Positions 19,648 to 29,601 of a stretch of 64,000 nt of DNA are shown in pieces. The first letter of the stretch is position 1; every line of letters begins with the position of its first letter. Location of the stretch: positions 372,001-436,000 of the forward strand of contig NC_050730.1 in NCBI RefSeq assembly GCF_014133895.1. Reading direction: 5' to 3'. Both the position numbers and the translations under genes were made by a program. The notes below the pieces were generated by a model that did no database searches, had not been told where the DNA came from, and saw nothing but the letters and a program-made list of their open reading frames with translations. This DNA is from Torulaspora globosa (lineage: Eukaryota; Ascomycota; Saccharomycetes; Saccharomycetales; Saccharomycetaceae).

Positions 19648-19819
19648 CTTTCACCAACTTCAGACCGATGGCTTGCTTGCTGAAGCTCTTGTGTTAAGCT
19701 TGGTCTTGGTGATCAACGATGTTTCGCTCCTGTCTTTAGCTACCAACTACAATGGAAAAGGCCTGAAGAATCCCAACACAGGATACCGAAGCCTTCGATA
19801 TTATCGGCTACTCGTCAGG

Positions 19820-20464
19820 ATGTCGCTGGTGGCGCCGCTGCAGTTTAGCTTGGTGCAAGCTAACTTATACCGTGGTTCGTATCCACGGGAGATCAACCTT
19901 CCATTTCTCAGAACGCTAAATCTCAAGTACATTGTGTCCTTGACTCCAGAGCCGCTGGTGAATGACCCAGTACTCGCCAGGTTCTGTGCTGAGAACAACA
20001 TTCAGACGATTCACATCGAATGTCTGAAGGAGAAGAAGGACAAGTCTAAGCCTAAGGTCAAGAGAAAGAAAAAGGCGGTACCGATCGAGTATGATGTTGT
20101 GATACAGTGTGTGAAATTCCTAGCCGATGCCCGACACTACCCCTGCTACATACACTGTACAAATGGGGAGCTCGTAACGTCTTTGGTTGTTGCTTGCCTG
20201 AGGAAGCTGTCTTACTGGGGAACGGTATCCATACTTAACGAGTTTCTCGCCTACAATTCAAGCATCAACATACATGAGCGCAGCTTTGTGGAGAATTTTA
20301 ACTCTGAGATTGAGATAGATAACCTAGAAATCAAGGATAAGATACCATGGATCACTGTTCAGCACGTTTGGGTGTCGAAGGATGAGAACAAAAAAGACAG
20401 GGAAGTCGCCAGAGTGGGGAGTGCGTCAAATATGCTGCCGAAATTACGATTTCATAGTCTATAG
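19820..20464 (+). CDS. OCA6: Atypical dual-specificity phosphatase-like protein Oca6
   Basis: A 214-residue protein (224 in S. cerevisiae) of the Oca/Siw14 family, starting SLVAPLQFSLVQANLYRGSY after the Met. The signature region reads HCTNGELVTSL: the catalytic Cys is present but the Arg of the CX5R motif is absent, as also in S. cerevisiae Oca6, so classical tyrosine phosphatase chemistry is unlikely. The Oca proteins form a complex in the cytoplasm connected with TOR and inositol pyrophosphate signalling. The frame is open upstream without an ATG. It converges with DDI1; the stop codons are 44 bases apart. Confidence 0.92.
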   Translation: MSLVAPLQFSLVQANLYRGSYPREINLPFLRTLNLKYIVSLTPEPLVNDPVLARFCAENNIQTIHIECLKEKKDKSKPKVKRKKKAVPIEYDVVIQCVKFLADARHYPCYIHCTNGELVTSLVVACLRKLSYWGTVSILNEFLAYNSSINIHERSFVENFNSEIEIDNLEIKDKIPWITVQHVWVSKDENKKDREVARVGSASNMLPKLRFHSL

Positions 20465-20508
20465 AAGTAGCGTAACGGGGCGGATGCCGGGCGGGTTTCC
20501 ACCACAAC

Positions 20509-21738
20509 CTACTGGAATAGTATCGAGGCCGCAATCTCTGTGTTACCGCCAGCTCTCTGAAGTGCCGCGATCACCTCCTTTCTTGAGAAGCCCAGATCCA
20601 TCAAATGCTTAATGGCAGTCTCTGGGAAGGCCCTCGCAGACGCATCAGCGCCTCGGGTAGCAGCCGCATTCGTCCCTGCGACCTGAGGGCTTGTACCAGG
20701 CACCGTTTCAGCGACAGGATTGCCTGCAGTGCCTGGATTTGGTCCCACCATGTTCTCAACAAAATCCTTGGGTATCTCTGACTCACTGAGAAATCTCGTT
20801 TCCACGCCAGCGATTCGCAGAACGTCCTTGTGTAGATCTATGCATGCCTGATGTCGCTTTAACATATCCAGACCGAGCAAAAGATCAACCTGTGTGTCCA
20901 GGACCGTGAAGCTGCAGGGTATATACTGGGTCTCGATCTTGATCTGGGCCTGATGGATTCTTCCCAAGATCTTACCCACGCCTACACCACGCGCTTCACC
21001 TACAAACCTCCTGTCAATCAACCGTGTCAGCCCGGTGCTCTCCGCAAGACGGGTGGACATTATAGTGGTTTGAGCCCCAGAGTCAACGAATGCCTTAACG
21101 GGGTGGCCGTTGATCTCGAGCGACACGAACAGCATGTGGACGCTAGTAAACATTTCCGGCGTATACTCCAAGGCGTTACGCATCTGCTCGTCAATCTCTT
21201 GCTGGTTGATAAGCTCGGCGATTCTAGCTTGATTCTGCGGGTCGTCCGGATCACTCATCAGCCTTCTATACTCCCGGGAAGATATGCCAAAAGGATTCTG
21301 AGCCTGATTATCAGCTCCTCCCAGGCCGTATCGTCTCTGCAATATAACGGGGCCCATTCTTTCCCTGAAGAGCTGAGGATTCTGCAACGTTTGATCGAGT
21401 CCAGGTATCTGCGTGATCAATTGGGACCTGAGCAGCTGATTGTGCAGCAACTCTTGCCTGAACTGTTCCACGAATGCGTCATCGGAGAGACTTGATGCTT
21501 CAATGCCACTCTTAGGCCTTATCACAACCAGATGATTCTCACCTGTGAAAACCTCGCCCAAACTGCGGGTGCTGCCAGGGTCCAGTTTGGCTGAATTGTA
21601 GTAGATTTCATGCTTTTCGTCGTCAAACCCACAATCGACCTGAAGAAGAGCAGTAAGGTCTTGCAGAGTCATTTCTCCGCTCAACTCCAGGGGACCATAT
21701 ATCTGATCAGTGATTTCGTTAGAGATAGTAAGGTTCAT
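20509..21738 (-). CDS. DDI1: Ubiquitin shuttle and retroviral-type aspartic protease Ddi1
   Basis: A 409-residue protein (428 in S. cerevisiae) with a diverged ubiquitin-like domain (about 1-78), a helical domain (about 85-180), a retropepsin-like domain with FVDSGAQTTIM (catalytic Asp near 219) and a C-terminal UBA domain (about 370-409, MDLGFSRKEVIAALQRAGGN). Ddi1 binds ubiquitinated proteins, brings them to the proteasome and can cleave heavily ubiquitinated substrates. It shares a 119-base divergent promoter with MAG1, an arrangement kept from S. cerevisiae, where both respond to DNA damage. Confidence 0.96.
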   Translation of the reverse strand: MNLTISNEITDQIYGPLELSGEMTLQDLTALLQVDCGFDDEKHEIYYNSAKLDPGSTRSLGEVFTGENHLVVIRPKSGIEASSLSDDAFVEQFRQELLHNQLLRSQLITQIPGLDQTLQNPQLFRERMGPVILQRRYGLGGADNQAQNPFGISSREYRRLMSDPDDPQNQARIAELINQQEIDEQMRNALEYTPEMFTSVHMLFVSLEINGHPVKAFVDSGAQTTIMSTRLAESTGLTRLIDRRFVGEARGVGVGKILGRIHQAQIKIETQYIPCSFTVLDTQVDLLLGLDMLKRHQACIDLHKDVLRIAGVETRFLSESEIPKDFVENMVGPNPGTAGNPVAETVPGTSPQVAGTNAAATRGADASARAFPETAIKHLMDLGFSRKEVIAALQRAGGNTEIAASILFQ

Positions 21739-21857
21739 AGCTGTTGCCTGACTACTTCTCTTTAAGCTTAAAGTAAGTCGCTTCTCTGTAAGACGGTGAG
21801 CTTACTTAAGCGTAGTCATATCTCCAGCCACAGCACAGATAAGGTATACAGCTAACC

Positions 21858-22742
21858 ATGAGTCGTTTCAAGAGGAGTTATACGGGATTGAAGAGGCCGT
21901 TACCTGATGAAGATGAAGAGCTAAGCTCGAAAGTGACCGTGGAACTTCCTAAAGACTTCAGAGACAGACATACAGTCGAGTTCGGCCTGGCATGCGACCA
22001 TATATTACGAGTAGATCCAACACTGCTCGAGATTATCACCAAGCAGGACTTTCCTTTGTTTCTAAGGAGAGAGCAGCAACCGCAGACATTAGCTCATCAT
22101 TATGCCAAACTTGCCAGCGCCATAATATCTCAGCAGATAAGCGGTGCAGCTGCTAGGAGTGTTAAGGCTAGGTTGATGAAGAACTTCGGCAGTGAGTTCC
22201 CAACACCACTTCAAATGCACGAGCAACTGAGTAATCCTGCAGGCAGGGAGATGATACGAGCATGTGGATTGAGCGGAAGGAAAGTGACATATCTGGAGTC
22301 ACTAACTGAATACTTTATCAATAACGAGGAAGTAATCGAGAAACTATTCAATTCGAAGGGTAAGGATGAGGAAATAGTCGAGCAACTCACGAAAAACGTC
22401 AAGGGTATCGGGCGCTGGACCGCTAGCATGTTCTTGGTGTCTGGTCTGGGAAGCTACGACGTCTTCGCAGTCGAGGATCTGGGGTTGGCCAGAGGTTGCT
22501 CAAATTACTTATCTGACAAACCTACGTTGGTTGCAAAACTTACTGCCAGCAGAATTGCCGTTAAGAAGAGCAAGATCAAGCATAAAAAGATGAATTGGAA
22601 AATCTACGACGAAGATCTCATTGAGTTGTGCGCTGAGCGGTTTGCCCCCTACAGGACTGTATTGATGTTTATCTTTTGGCGATTAGCAAGCACTAATGTA
22701 GAGGTCCTGGAAAAGAATGAAACTAACTTTGTAAGTAAATAG
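21858..22742 (+). CDS. MAG1: 3-methyladenine DNA glycosylase Mag1
   Basis: A 294-residue HhH-GPD superfamily glycosylase (296 in S. cerevisiae). The helix-hairpin-helix is visible as VKGIGRWTASMFL near residues 180-192, followed by the catalytic region SYDVFAVEDLGLARG containing the conserved Asp. Mag1 excises alkylated purines such as 3-methyladenine in the nucleus and begins base excision repair. It is divergent from DDI1. APN2, whose product can process the resulting abasic sites, lies at 57 kb in this window, though there is no reason to think the linkage is functional. Confidence 0.95.
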   Translation: MSRFKRSYTGLKRPLPDEDEELSSKVTVELPKDFRDRHTVEFGLACDHILRVDPTLLEIITKQDFPLFLRREQQPQTLAHHYAKLASAIISQQISGAAARSVKARLMKNFGSEFPTPLQMHEQLSNPAGREMIRACGLSGRKVTYLESLTEYFINNEEVIEKLFNSKGKDEEIVEQLTKNVKGIGRWTASMFLVSGLGSYDVFAVEDLGLARGCSNYLSDKPTLVAKLTASRIAVKKSKIKHKKMNWKIYDEDLIELCAERFAPYRTVLMFIFWRLASTNVEVLEKNETNFVSK

Positions 22743-22844
22743 TCTATTGAAGAGGTCTTTATTAACAAGTGTGCCTCTTTTTGGTACATTCGATCAGATA
22801 AGCTATGGACAAGACAAACAAGACAGACAAGCCAAGAAATTCGC

Positions 22845-24290
22845 TTATTTAGCGAGCTTAGAAACCTCAGATAAGATCTTGCTTCCTGCTTGCTTGGATT
22901 GCTGGACATGTAAACCACCGACCAGTATCTTCATTGGTACTCTAGGTTTTCTCAGCTGAGCTGCAAAGACAATGGCACTGGTGAACAACGCCAATGCACC
23001 GGCTTGATGGATCGAAGCTAGCGAGATAGGAACCAGGTAGATCAAAGTGGCGATACCAAGTCCGACTTGGGCGGTAACAAGACCCATCATGAGTTTCACC
23101 GTTCGGTCGGCCGCCTTCGGAACTATGGCTTTTCTTCTGCTGCAGTATGAATGCAGGGCCAAGACAGAAAAGAATGTGGTAATACCCAAGATTCTATGAT
23201 TGAGCTGAACTGTTGTTGGGTTTTCTAGCATGTTTCTCCACCATAGATCGCTCTTGTCCTCCTTCCGAGCGAAATGGGGGTCCATCAGCTCTCTTGAGCT
23301 TGGGAACCATGTTTCGCCCATCTTAGGAAAAGTGTTGTATATCCAACCAGCATCGAGCCCGGCAACCATACCACCGGACATTGCAGTGAGGAAAGTTAGC
23401 GCCAACATGCCCAAAGAAAGCTTTCTCAGTGGGCGAAGGGCGCTGTTATCGAGTAGTTTGAAAGCTTCAAGAGCCTTCGCTGGATCTTTAACCCATTTGC
23501 GCTCTTTCAAAATTTCAAAACCTGTCCAAATCATGCCAAGGTACAACACAAATGCCGTACCAAGGTGAGTTGTTAGTCGGTACTGAGAAACAGTTGGCTT
23601 TGATTTTCTGGCCTCTAGCTGTTCTTGGTCCAACCCCGACTTCACCATCCACCAGCCTATGAACCCCTGGAAGCCCAAGACCGCCAACAGTCCAAATAAT
23701 CTCCTATTAACACGCGAAGACGTCTGTCTAGTGGCTGCAAAATAAATAGCAGGGAAAAGGAAGACTGCGCCAATGGCACGACCCCAAAGTCTGTGAATCC
23801 ACTCCATAAAGAAGATAAACTTAAATTCATCTAGATCAATGTGAGAATTCAGCTGTTTGAACTCTGGTGACTGTTTGTACTTTTCGAACTCTTCCTCCCA
23901 CTCTTTTTGGTTCATTGGGGGTAGAGTTCCCGTAACAGGTCTCCATTCTGTAATACTTAGCCCCGACTCCGTCAATCTAGTGAGTCCTCCCAGCACCACG
24001 ATACCAAACACAAGGCCCGACGTCCCAATCAACCAATAGCCGACCCATTTGGAAGAGTTTAACAGCGTTTTAGGAGGGTTTGATACAGCAGCTGCCTGTC
24101 TCAATAATCCAGAGACACTGAAACGCCTTTTGAAATAACTTTGACCCAGATATCCTCTGCATACTGGTATAGCATTAGTTCTACCTGTGATCAAGCCGCG
24201 AAATTGCCCCAGTGACGACTGTGGGAAGGATAAACGCGACCTCACTGCAAGCCTGCCAGCAGTGCTCGTCAATAATCTTCTGAAGAGCAT
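22845..24290 (-). CDS. COX15: Haem A synthase Cox15
   Basis: A 481-residue inner mitochondrial membrane protein (486 in S. cerevisiae). The ATG at 24290 begins an Arg-rich, acid-poor presequence (MLFRRLLTSTAGRLAVRS). Eight hydrophobic spans follow. The haem ligand histidines are all visible in EWIHRLWGR, THLGTAF, NHRILG and IHQAGAL. Cox15 hydroxylates and oxidises the C8 methyl of haem O to give haem A, working with ferredoxin Yah1 and the farnesyltransferase Cox10. The frame is open upstream of 24290 without an ATG. Confidence 0.96.
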   Translation of the reverse strand: MLFRRLLTSTAGRLAVRSRLSFPQSSLGQFRGLITGRTNAIPVCRGYLGQSYFKRRFSVSGLLRQAAAVSNPPKTLLNSSKWVGYWLIGTSGLVFGIVVLGGLTRLTESGLSITEWRPVTGTLPPMNQKEWEEEFEKYKQSPEFKQLNSHIDLDEFKFIFFMEWIHRLWGRAIGAVFLFPAIYFAATRQTSSRVNRRLFGLLAVLGFQGFIGWWMVKSGLDQEQLEARKSKPTVSQYRLTTHLGTAFVLYLGMIWTGFEILKERKWVKDPAKALEAFKLLDNSALRPLRKLSLGMLALTFLTAMSGGMVAGLDAGWIYNTFPKMGETWFPSSRELMDPHFARKEDKSDLWWRNMLENPTTVQLNHRILGITTFFSVLALHSYCSRRKAIVPKAADRTVKLMMGLVTAQVGLGIATLIYLVPISLASIHQAGALALFTSAIVFAAQLRKPRVPMKILVGGLHVQQSKQAGSKILSEVSKLAK

Positions 24291-24491
24291 TGGTCTCACA
24301 CACACTGCTATTGACACTTCATTCAGTTCGAAAGTGCTGTACTTTAATACATAAGGTGACCTTAGATCCGACAAATATCGTCCGTATAAAAAGACGGCAG
24401 ATTAATAGCGTAATATCATCCAGTGATAGCTAGCTGCTCTGCGCTCACCGCTGTATCGGATATGGCTCGTCTACGAGCTACGAGATCGTTC

Positions 24492-26105
24492 TTACCATAT
24501 CCTTTTTGAGACCATGTTGTAGCGAGTAACCCTTTCGAGAGAGCGCGGATTCTTGGCATCTTTGTTGCTTCGAAGCTCGTTTAGCGTCGGAGGAAGTCTG
24601 TCTGAGCGTGTTTCTGATGCAGCAGCACGCGAGCCTGGTAGTTTCAATGCTGGAGTGTCTCTTGCTCGACGATAGTCTGGCGACTGTTTTGATCCACCGT
24701 GAATAATGGACCTCGCATTTCGATCAATCTTGCCGCTTCCAGCGCTCAGCATGCCTGGGACGTATTCCTCCTCTGTGACGGCTGTGCTTAGCTGCTCACC
24801 GGCCAGTATGCTCTTGCTCCACACTACGAGAAGGGACCGGAGAAGCATCTTGATCATTATGAGGCAGACGAATCCCAGCGCACATCTGAAGACGGCGATA
24901 GCAGCATTCATGAAGGAGTTAAATTCGAGCATTTGGGAAAGCGTAGGACGTATCATGACGATGAAGAGGACGACTAGGGCTTGAATCGGCAGCCCAAGTC
25001 TGTCGCAGAATTTTTTTAAACCAGTTGTGTAATCAGTGCACATTATAACCAAAAACTTGCCGTAGATTTGGGGTCGTATTCGATTGAACTTTGTAACATA
25101 GGCGTGTTTCACCCAGTCAACTAACAACTCGCTGCCAATTACACTGAACATAGGCCCGCAAAGCACACCGAGGATGACGGATGAAGTCGCGTGGAGGGTC
25201 CAAGATCGGGGAATCAAGCTAGATTGAAGTTTGGAGTTCGCAAAAATGTTCCTCAAAGCAATGATAATCAGTAGAAATGTGATTTGGCTTCTCTCCACAA
25301 CATCTGCTATAGCTAATTGAAACAGTCCTTCCTTATCGGTCCTCTTCAGCAGAGAGGCCTTGATTTCGGCGAACTGCATCGATAGCAGCAATGTCAAGAA
25401 TGCATTAGAATATGAGTTGACGGCTACATTGAGCGCCACAGTCTGGAGCACCATGACATATCCATGACATATTAGGTATACCAACGAAATAACTGTCAGT
25501 AGGAACTGGCGAAATCTTGGTTGTCGGAAAAACTTGCCTGAGAGTATCACTGTGAACAAGCTCTGGCCCATGCTGGCCAACATCTTATCTGCCATCTCCA
25601 GTACGCCAAACAACATGTACAATTTCACCGAGCTTTGTCGTTTGATCCGGTGATACGCCTTAGAAGTGTCCATTTTACTGAGAACAATCGAAGCGATGAC
25701 TATAAGAAAAACCATGAAACGCTCAGTATGAGTCCTCGAAAGCCACTTGCCGTTCTTTCGAATTTGGAAGATATCGCTGATAATTCTCAAAGGCATCACC
25801 GTAAAATAGTGTAGGAAGCAATCGAAACACGCCAACAATGTCCATAGCATAAATTTCTCGAGTCGAAGCGGTATTCTTGTCATATTAGTTAATTGTTCCA
25901 ATTCTTGATCGACTTCAACGCTCTCTTCCGCTTTAGAGCTCACTTCTGAGCTCTTGTCATACACCAACTGATCTAGCTGGAATTGCAGTGAACTGCGACA
26001 TCGATACAACAAATCCCGGAAATCTAAGCCTGCTTTCCTCCTACTGCCGTCGTCCTTAGCAGATTTCAGCCTACTAGACCCTGCTTTCGAATCATCTTTG
26101 ACCAT
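24492..26105 (-). CDS. EMP65: TAPT1-family ER membrane protein Emp65
   Basis: A 537-residue protein (556 in S. cerevisiae YER140W) of the Tapt1 family, with a basic N-terminal region, then several membrane spans from about residue 105, and a Ser/Arg-rich tail. Conserved stretches include FMLWTLLACFDCFLHYFTVMP and VLEMADKMLASMGQSLF-type segments. Emp65 partners with the SUN-domain protein Slp1 in the ER and protects soluble proteins from degradation during folding. The start is uncertain: the frame is open to about 26183, but the first ATG is at 26105. Confidence 0.87.
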   Translation of the reverse strand: MVKDDSKAGSSRLKSAKDDGSRRKAGLDFRDLLYRCRSSLQFQLDQLVYDKSSEVSSKAEESVEVDQELEQLTNMTRIPLRLEKFMLWTLLACFDCFLHYFTVMPLRIISDIFQIRKNGKWLSRTHTERFMVFLIVIASIVLSKMDTSKAYHRIKRQSSVKLYMLFGVLEMADKMLASMGQSLFTVILSGKFFRQPRFRQFLLTVISLVYLICHGYVMVLQTVALNVAVNSYSNAFLTLLLSMQFAEIKASLLKRTDKEGLFQLAIADVVERSQITFLLIIIALRNIFANSKLQSSLIPRSWTLHATSSVILGVLCGPMFSVIGSELLVDWVKHAYVTKFNRIRPQIYGKFLVIMCTDYTTGLKKFCDRLGLPIQALVVLFIVMIRPTLSQMLEFNSFMNAAIAVFRCALGFVCLIMIKMLLRSLLVVWSKSILAGEQLSTAVTEEEYVPGMLSAGSGKIDRNARSIIHGGSKQSPDYRRARDTPALKLPGSRAAASETRSDRLPPTLNELRSNKDAKNPRSLERVTRYNMVSKRIW

Positions 26106-26241
26106 ACTTTTGCTCTTAGCTTGTTGCTCATCGCGTTGCTTCTGATGTTTAATATTGATTAAGGCCTTATAAGGACCAGGCACTATTGAGCTGGAGAGAA
26201 GGTATATGAAGCACCACGAATAATCATCCGGAAACAGTTTA

Positions 26242-26934
26242 ATGACGACTATCGAAGATATACAGAAGATCGTATTACGCCCTTTCCAAAATCACCGGCA
26301 GCTTTCAATGCGAGAAGCAGAGACGTTATCTTTGGAACTTGTTGGAATCCTATGCGACTCCTACTGTAAGAATAGAGAGACGCTGAAGTATGTCGCTAGA
26401 TTTCTTACGCAAGATACCTACCAGGATATATTAGACGAAAGAAATCTAAACAAGATGTGTGGCTATCCTATGTGTGCGAAGGCGCCAGAAAGGGTTCGTG
26501 ATCCGTTTTCCATCAGCGATAACACCAAGAAGTTTCTTTGGGAGAATAATCCTTACGCCTATCTATCGACGTACTGCAGTAAGTTTCATTTCAGATGCTC
26601 CCAATTTTATCAGGTTCAGCTTTCGGACGAAGCACTCTTTGCCAGGACTGGTGTTCATCTGATAGCACAAAATGCAACGGAGGAGGCTACATTCGCAGAG
26701 AAATATGAAGTTACTCTATTCGAGGAGCTGCTGCGAAAAAAGGCATCGGAAGACGATGTTAAATCGCTGATAATGGGTTTGAAAAGACTTGGGATTCAAA
26801 GCGGCGAAGTTGAGTCCCCAGAGAACGACGAACAAATGCAGGAAGATCTTTCGAAATGGTTATCAGACATCAAAATCGTGGAAAATAAAGAGCCGAGTAT
26901 CTTAGGCGATCTGACGAAAGAAGATTCACCTTGA
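26242..26934 (+). CDS. RTR1: RNA polymerase II CTD phosphatase Rtr1/Rtr2
   Basis: A 230-residue protein (Rtr1 has 226, Rtr2 has 196). The zinc-binding core is intact: CGYPMC near residue 71, and STYCSKFHFRCS with a Cys-x3-His pair near 111-115, separated by a short loop. Rtr1 (RPAP2 in animals) removes phosphate from Ser5/Tyr1 of the Pol II C-terminal domain during early elongation and helps import Pol II. S. cerevisiae has two WGD copies flanking this syntenic block; only one is present here. Confidence 0.92.
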   Translation: MTTIEDIQKIVLRPFQNHRQLSMREAETLSLELVGILCDSYCKNRETLKYVARFLTQDTYQDILDERNLNKMCGYPMCAKAPERVRDPFSISDNTKKFLWENNPYAYLSTYCSKFHFRCSQFYQVQLSDEALFARTGVHLIAQNATEEATFAEKYEVTLFEELLRKKASEDDVKSLIMGLKRLGIQSGEVESPENDEQMQEDLSKWLSDIKIVENKEPSILGDLTKEDSP

Positions 26935-27009
26935 GAATAGGCTGCGGTTTCCCATGTATGCTCATAATTTGGGATTCTGTGAGCAGGGACCAATATGTGT
27001 TTAATTTAG

Positions 27010-28134
27010 TCAAAGACGGTATTTGGAGAGCAGACTGCGAAGGTCGCGGCCAGATATATATGGTACAACGTAAGGAAGCTCATCCTGAACTAAATGCTCA
27101 AACCGCTTGACTCTTCTCGCATGCAGCTTATTACCTTGATTCTTGTAAAATTCAAACTGGCCACCGGTTAGTAGAACATCGTCTCGATGTTTCTTAAACG
27201 ACTCTTTTCTGTCCAGATTGATCCTCGCTAGAGAGTCCATCGCGTCCTTGATAGGCTGCAGCCATTCGACGACCTTTGCTGGACACTCTCGATCCTTCCA
27301 GAGCGGCACAGGGTTCTCATCGTCATCCAAAGATAAATTGAGCGAACGCAAGTACTTTTCGGGTGCGAAATGCAGGATGGTTCCGTCCTCGAGACATTGC
27401 TCCCATATGGCTTCATGCAACGCCCAATTAGCATTATTCTTACAGCTTTCCCAGTAATTTAATCTCTTCTGGGCTAGTTTCTTCTCACGACGCAGAAATA
27501 TGCCCAGATTTCTGGACTGTCTCTTGCCTTTGTTAACGGCTGATCTTACAAACCAAATTTTACCTGAGCCTGCTGCTGTAGACGTCAAGAAGCACTTTGG
27601 AGGCCCCTTAGAGAGCTGAGCCTCGATCATACGAAGCTTCTCGACGTCCTTCTCATGTGTAGCTAACGGCAGTAAAAGTTTCATTTGGTATTCATGCGGT
27701 ATATGACGTGGCAGTCTGCCGTGTTGTTGGTTGCGGCTAATGTACTGGGCCAACATGTGTGATTCTCTTTGTTCAACTAAGCTTAGACTCTCAGTACCCG
27801 GTGCTGACTGCGAGAACTCCCTCAGCGCATGAGTTACTGGTTTCTTGCTATGAGGCTTCTTCTTCTTACCCATGGCCGTTAGCATGGACCATACCTGTTG
27901 AACGTCGCCTTGCTTTAAACATTTGTTCAGCTTACCCATCTTCTCTAAAAGCCGAAAGACGGTCCAACTCGATTTATCATGTTTATGCTTGGACATTATA
28001 TCCCTGAGTGTGTTCCTTATTCGACATCGCAGGTGAACAGAGCTACATCTACTGGCAGTGGCTCTTAAAGTGTAGCGATACAAAGCCAGCACGTAGGCTT
28101 TGTGCCTTGATAAGTAACTGAAGTTCTGGACCAT
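27010..28134 (-). CDS. RRG1: Mitochondrial genome maintenance protein Rrg1
   Basis: A 374-residue basic protein (365 in S. cerevisiae). Conserved pieces include KHDKSSWTVFRLL, LLLPLATHE, IWFVRS with NKGKRQSRNLGI, and WALHEAIWEQ, ending ISGRDLRSLLSKY. Rrg1 is a mitochondrial protein required for respiratory growth and mtDNA maintenance, with links to mitochondrial 5' tRNA processing. Its position after RTR1 matches YDR065W-YDR066C. Beyond its start begins the retroelement-rich stretch. Confidence 0.9.
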   Translation of the reverse strand: MVQNFSYLSRHKAYVLALYRYTLRATASRCSSVHLRCRIRNTLRDIMSKHKHDKSSWTVFRLLEKMGKLNKCLKQGDVQQVWSMLTAMGKKKKPHSKKPVTHALREFSQSAPGTESLSLVEQRESHMLAQYISRNQQHGRLPRHIPHEYQMKLLLPLATHEKDVEKLRMIEAQLSKGPPKCFLTSTAAGSGKIWFVRSAVNKGKRQSRNLGIFLRREKKLAQKRLNYWESCKNNANWALHEAIWEQCLEDGTILHFAPEKYLRSLNLSLDDDENPVPLWKDRECPAKVVEWLQPIKDAMDSLARINLDRKESFKKHRDDVLLTGGQFEFYKNQGNKLHARRVKRFEHLVQDELPYVVPYISGRDLRSLLSKYRL

Positions 28135-28348
28135 TCCAAGGCGTCACTATGGATGGCTTCTATCATCTAAGCCCTCATATATGTGGTATTTTCCGTGGCC
28201 CTCATCAGCAAATTAATCGATGCCAAGAGCTGAACTAGATAGATATGAAGAAACCTACAAAGGGCTTTAATAACCGCGATGCCAAACGATTTTGTGGGTA
28301 TTATTGTTCACGTATGCCATAGCTAGCCTATAGTGTGGCGAATAATCA

Positions 28349-28731
28349 GTAAGATAGAACTCTAAAATGACAAGTAGCTTCATAAAGTGGATCTAAAGAT
28401 GTACAGTGGCTCATCCGTGCTATCCATGATATTTGAGTGTCGACCTCGGCTGGAGAGCGATGACTGAGAAAAGATCGTCCCATCCCCTTGTCTATCCCTG
28501 TCCAATTCCACCAGAAACTATTCCTAGCCGATAAATCCAAGGCCACGTCCTCAATTTGAATACGTCTTCCAAGCTAGCATGGGTAAGTCGATGCTGCAAT
28601 GCAATGCCGGGCTTAGGTTGTTTGTAGTGAACCCGAGATGACTTCGATGGAGACAAGAAAGATAAAAGTTCCCATTCGATTGCGACTCTGTAATCGACCG
28701 TGAGCAGACTACAAAGTGGATCTGCAGGCAC
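28349..28731 (-). pseudogene. Ty1/copia-type reverse transcriptase-RNase H relic
   Basis: Three minus-strand frames hold pieces of a copia-type polyprotein in the expected order. First comes the RT connection-like TVDYRVAI. After a frameshift, YLSCLHRSHLGFTTNNLSPA resembles the copia YLS-x-RPD-x-NxLSR segment. After another shift, the RNase H end TQISWIARMSHCTSLDP is followed by YEA, like the ISW-x-QxxVALSS-EAEY motif. Stops and shifts show it is dead. No copia LTR was recognised nearby. S. cerevisiae carries a Ty element at the equivalent syntenic place, but this is probably independent. Confidence 0.5.
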
Positions 28732-29323
28732 AACACGTCATGATATGCCTCTACCCTTCACATCATCCAAATGGGCACTGCGGTGATCAGAATAGGTACA
28801 CAAACAGCTGCAACTGCGAATTTGCAGACTGATTTTGCAAATTGAAGCACTATTTTCGGTTCTAAATCCAGTTAGGAAGAATCCAGGTTCATAGATCCAC
28901 GAATAGCTACTCCTGCTCAAAACATAAAAAGTCGGGGGCCTTAAACAGAGGAATTCTAAAAGAACTATATCCCGAATGATATTGCATGGTATGAGCCGTT
29001 GACATTTAAGACTGCGGAGGGAATGTACTTATGGTGGCCTTACCAGCAAAAGCACTTTTTTCAAGCCTGCGATGATCGAAGCTGCTTTAGTTGTACCAAT
29101 ATTCACGATTAATTGGCAGTAAATATGTGCCAGGTTTGCCTTTGCCATTAACATTTTGCATGTTCATCACGCTTAAGATTCCTGATACCTTGTCATCTTA
29201 ATGTGGCCTACTTATTCTGGTTGAATCAACCAAAGTAAGCTAAATAGCCTTCGGAAGTTCTTCAGATCTACTTTGAGAGGTTCTTGAACAAGCAACATAT
29301 AAGATGAGAAAGCCTCACTAACC
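28732..29323. other. Gene-free stretch inside the retroelement region
   Basis: About 590 bases with stop codons in all frames and no recognisable gene, tRNA or LTR end. It may contain further decayed copia sequence upstream of the RT relic, but I could not support any motif. Confidence 0.4.
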
Positions 29324-29601
29324 TGTGATAGTTCGTCTAGTACTTATTACTAATAAACTATACTTTGGAACCTATGGAATCCTGGTCTCTTTCTGGACCT
29401 GGGTAGCTCTCCAATAGCTCTCAACTGGGTCCCTTTTATATGTTTCCTTTGGACCTCTCGTTGACTCGCTACCAGTCGCTTAACACCAATATGCTGGTCA
29501 CCTATGTTTCAGCCAGCCATTCGCCTTAGCCAGCCTGCTTATTTACACTTCCATCTTGTCGAGTCGGTATGTCCAAATCGTTTCTATTACATACTAACGC
29601 T
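29324..29601 (-). mobile_element. LTR remnant D, minus orientation
   Basis: Read on the minus strand, the first about 45 bases (GTTAGTATGTAATAGAAACG onward) match the start of LTR B downstream (GGTGTAATAGAACGG...) at roughly three in four positions, including the shared CTCGACAAG. A promoter-like CATATAAAAGG lies at about 29430-29440 on the minus strand. The inner end is taken at a TG near 29324 but is uncertain, and no target duplication was found. Confidence 0.45.

Noticed and set aside
21739..21857. Shared DNA damage element in the MAG1-DDI1 divergent promoter
   Set aside because: The GGTGGC-type element described for S. cerevisiae MAG1/DDI1 was looked for in these 119 bases and not found, so only the divergent layout is reported.
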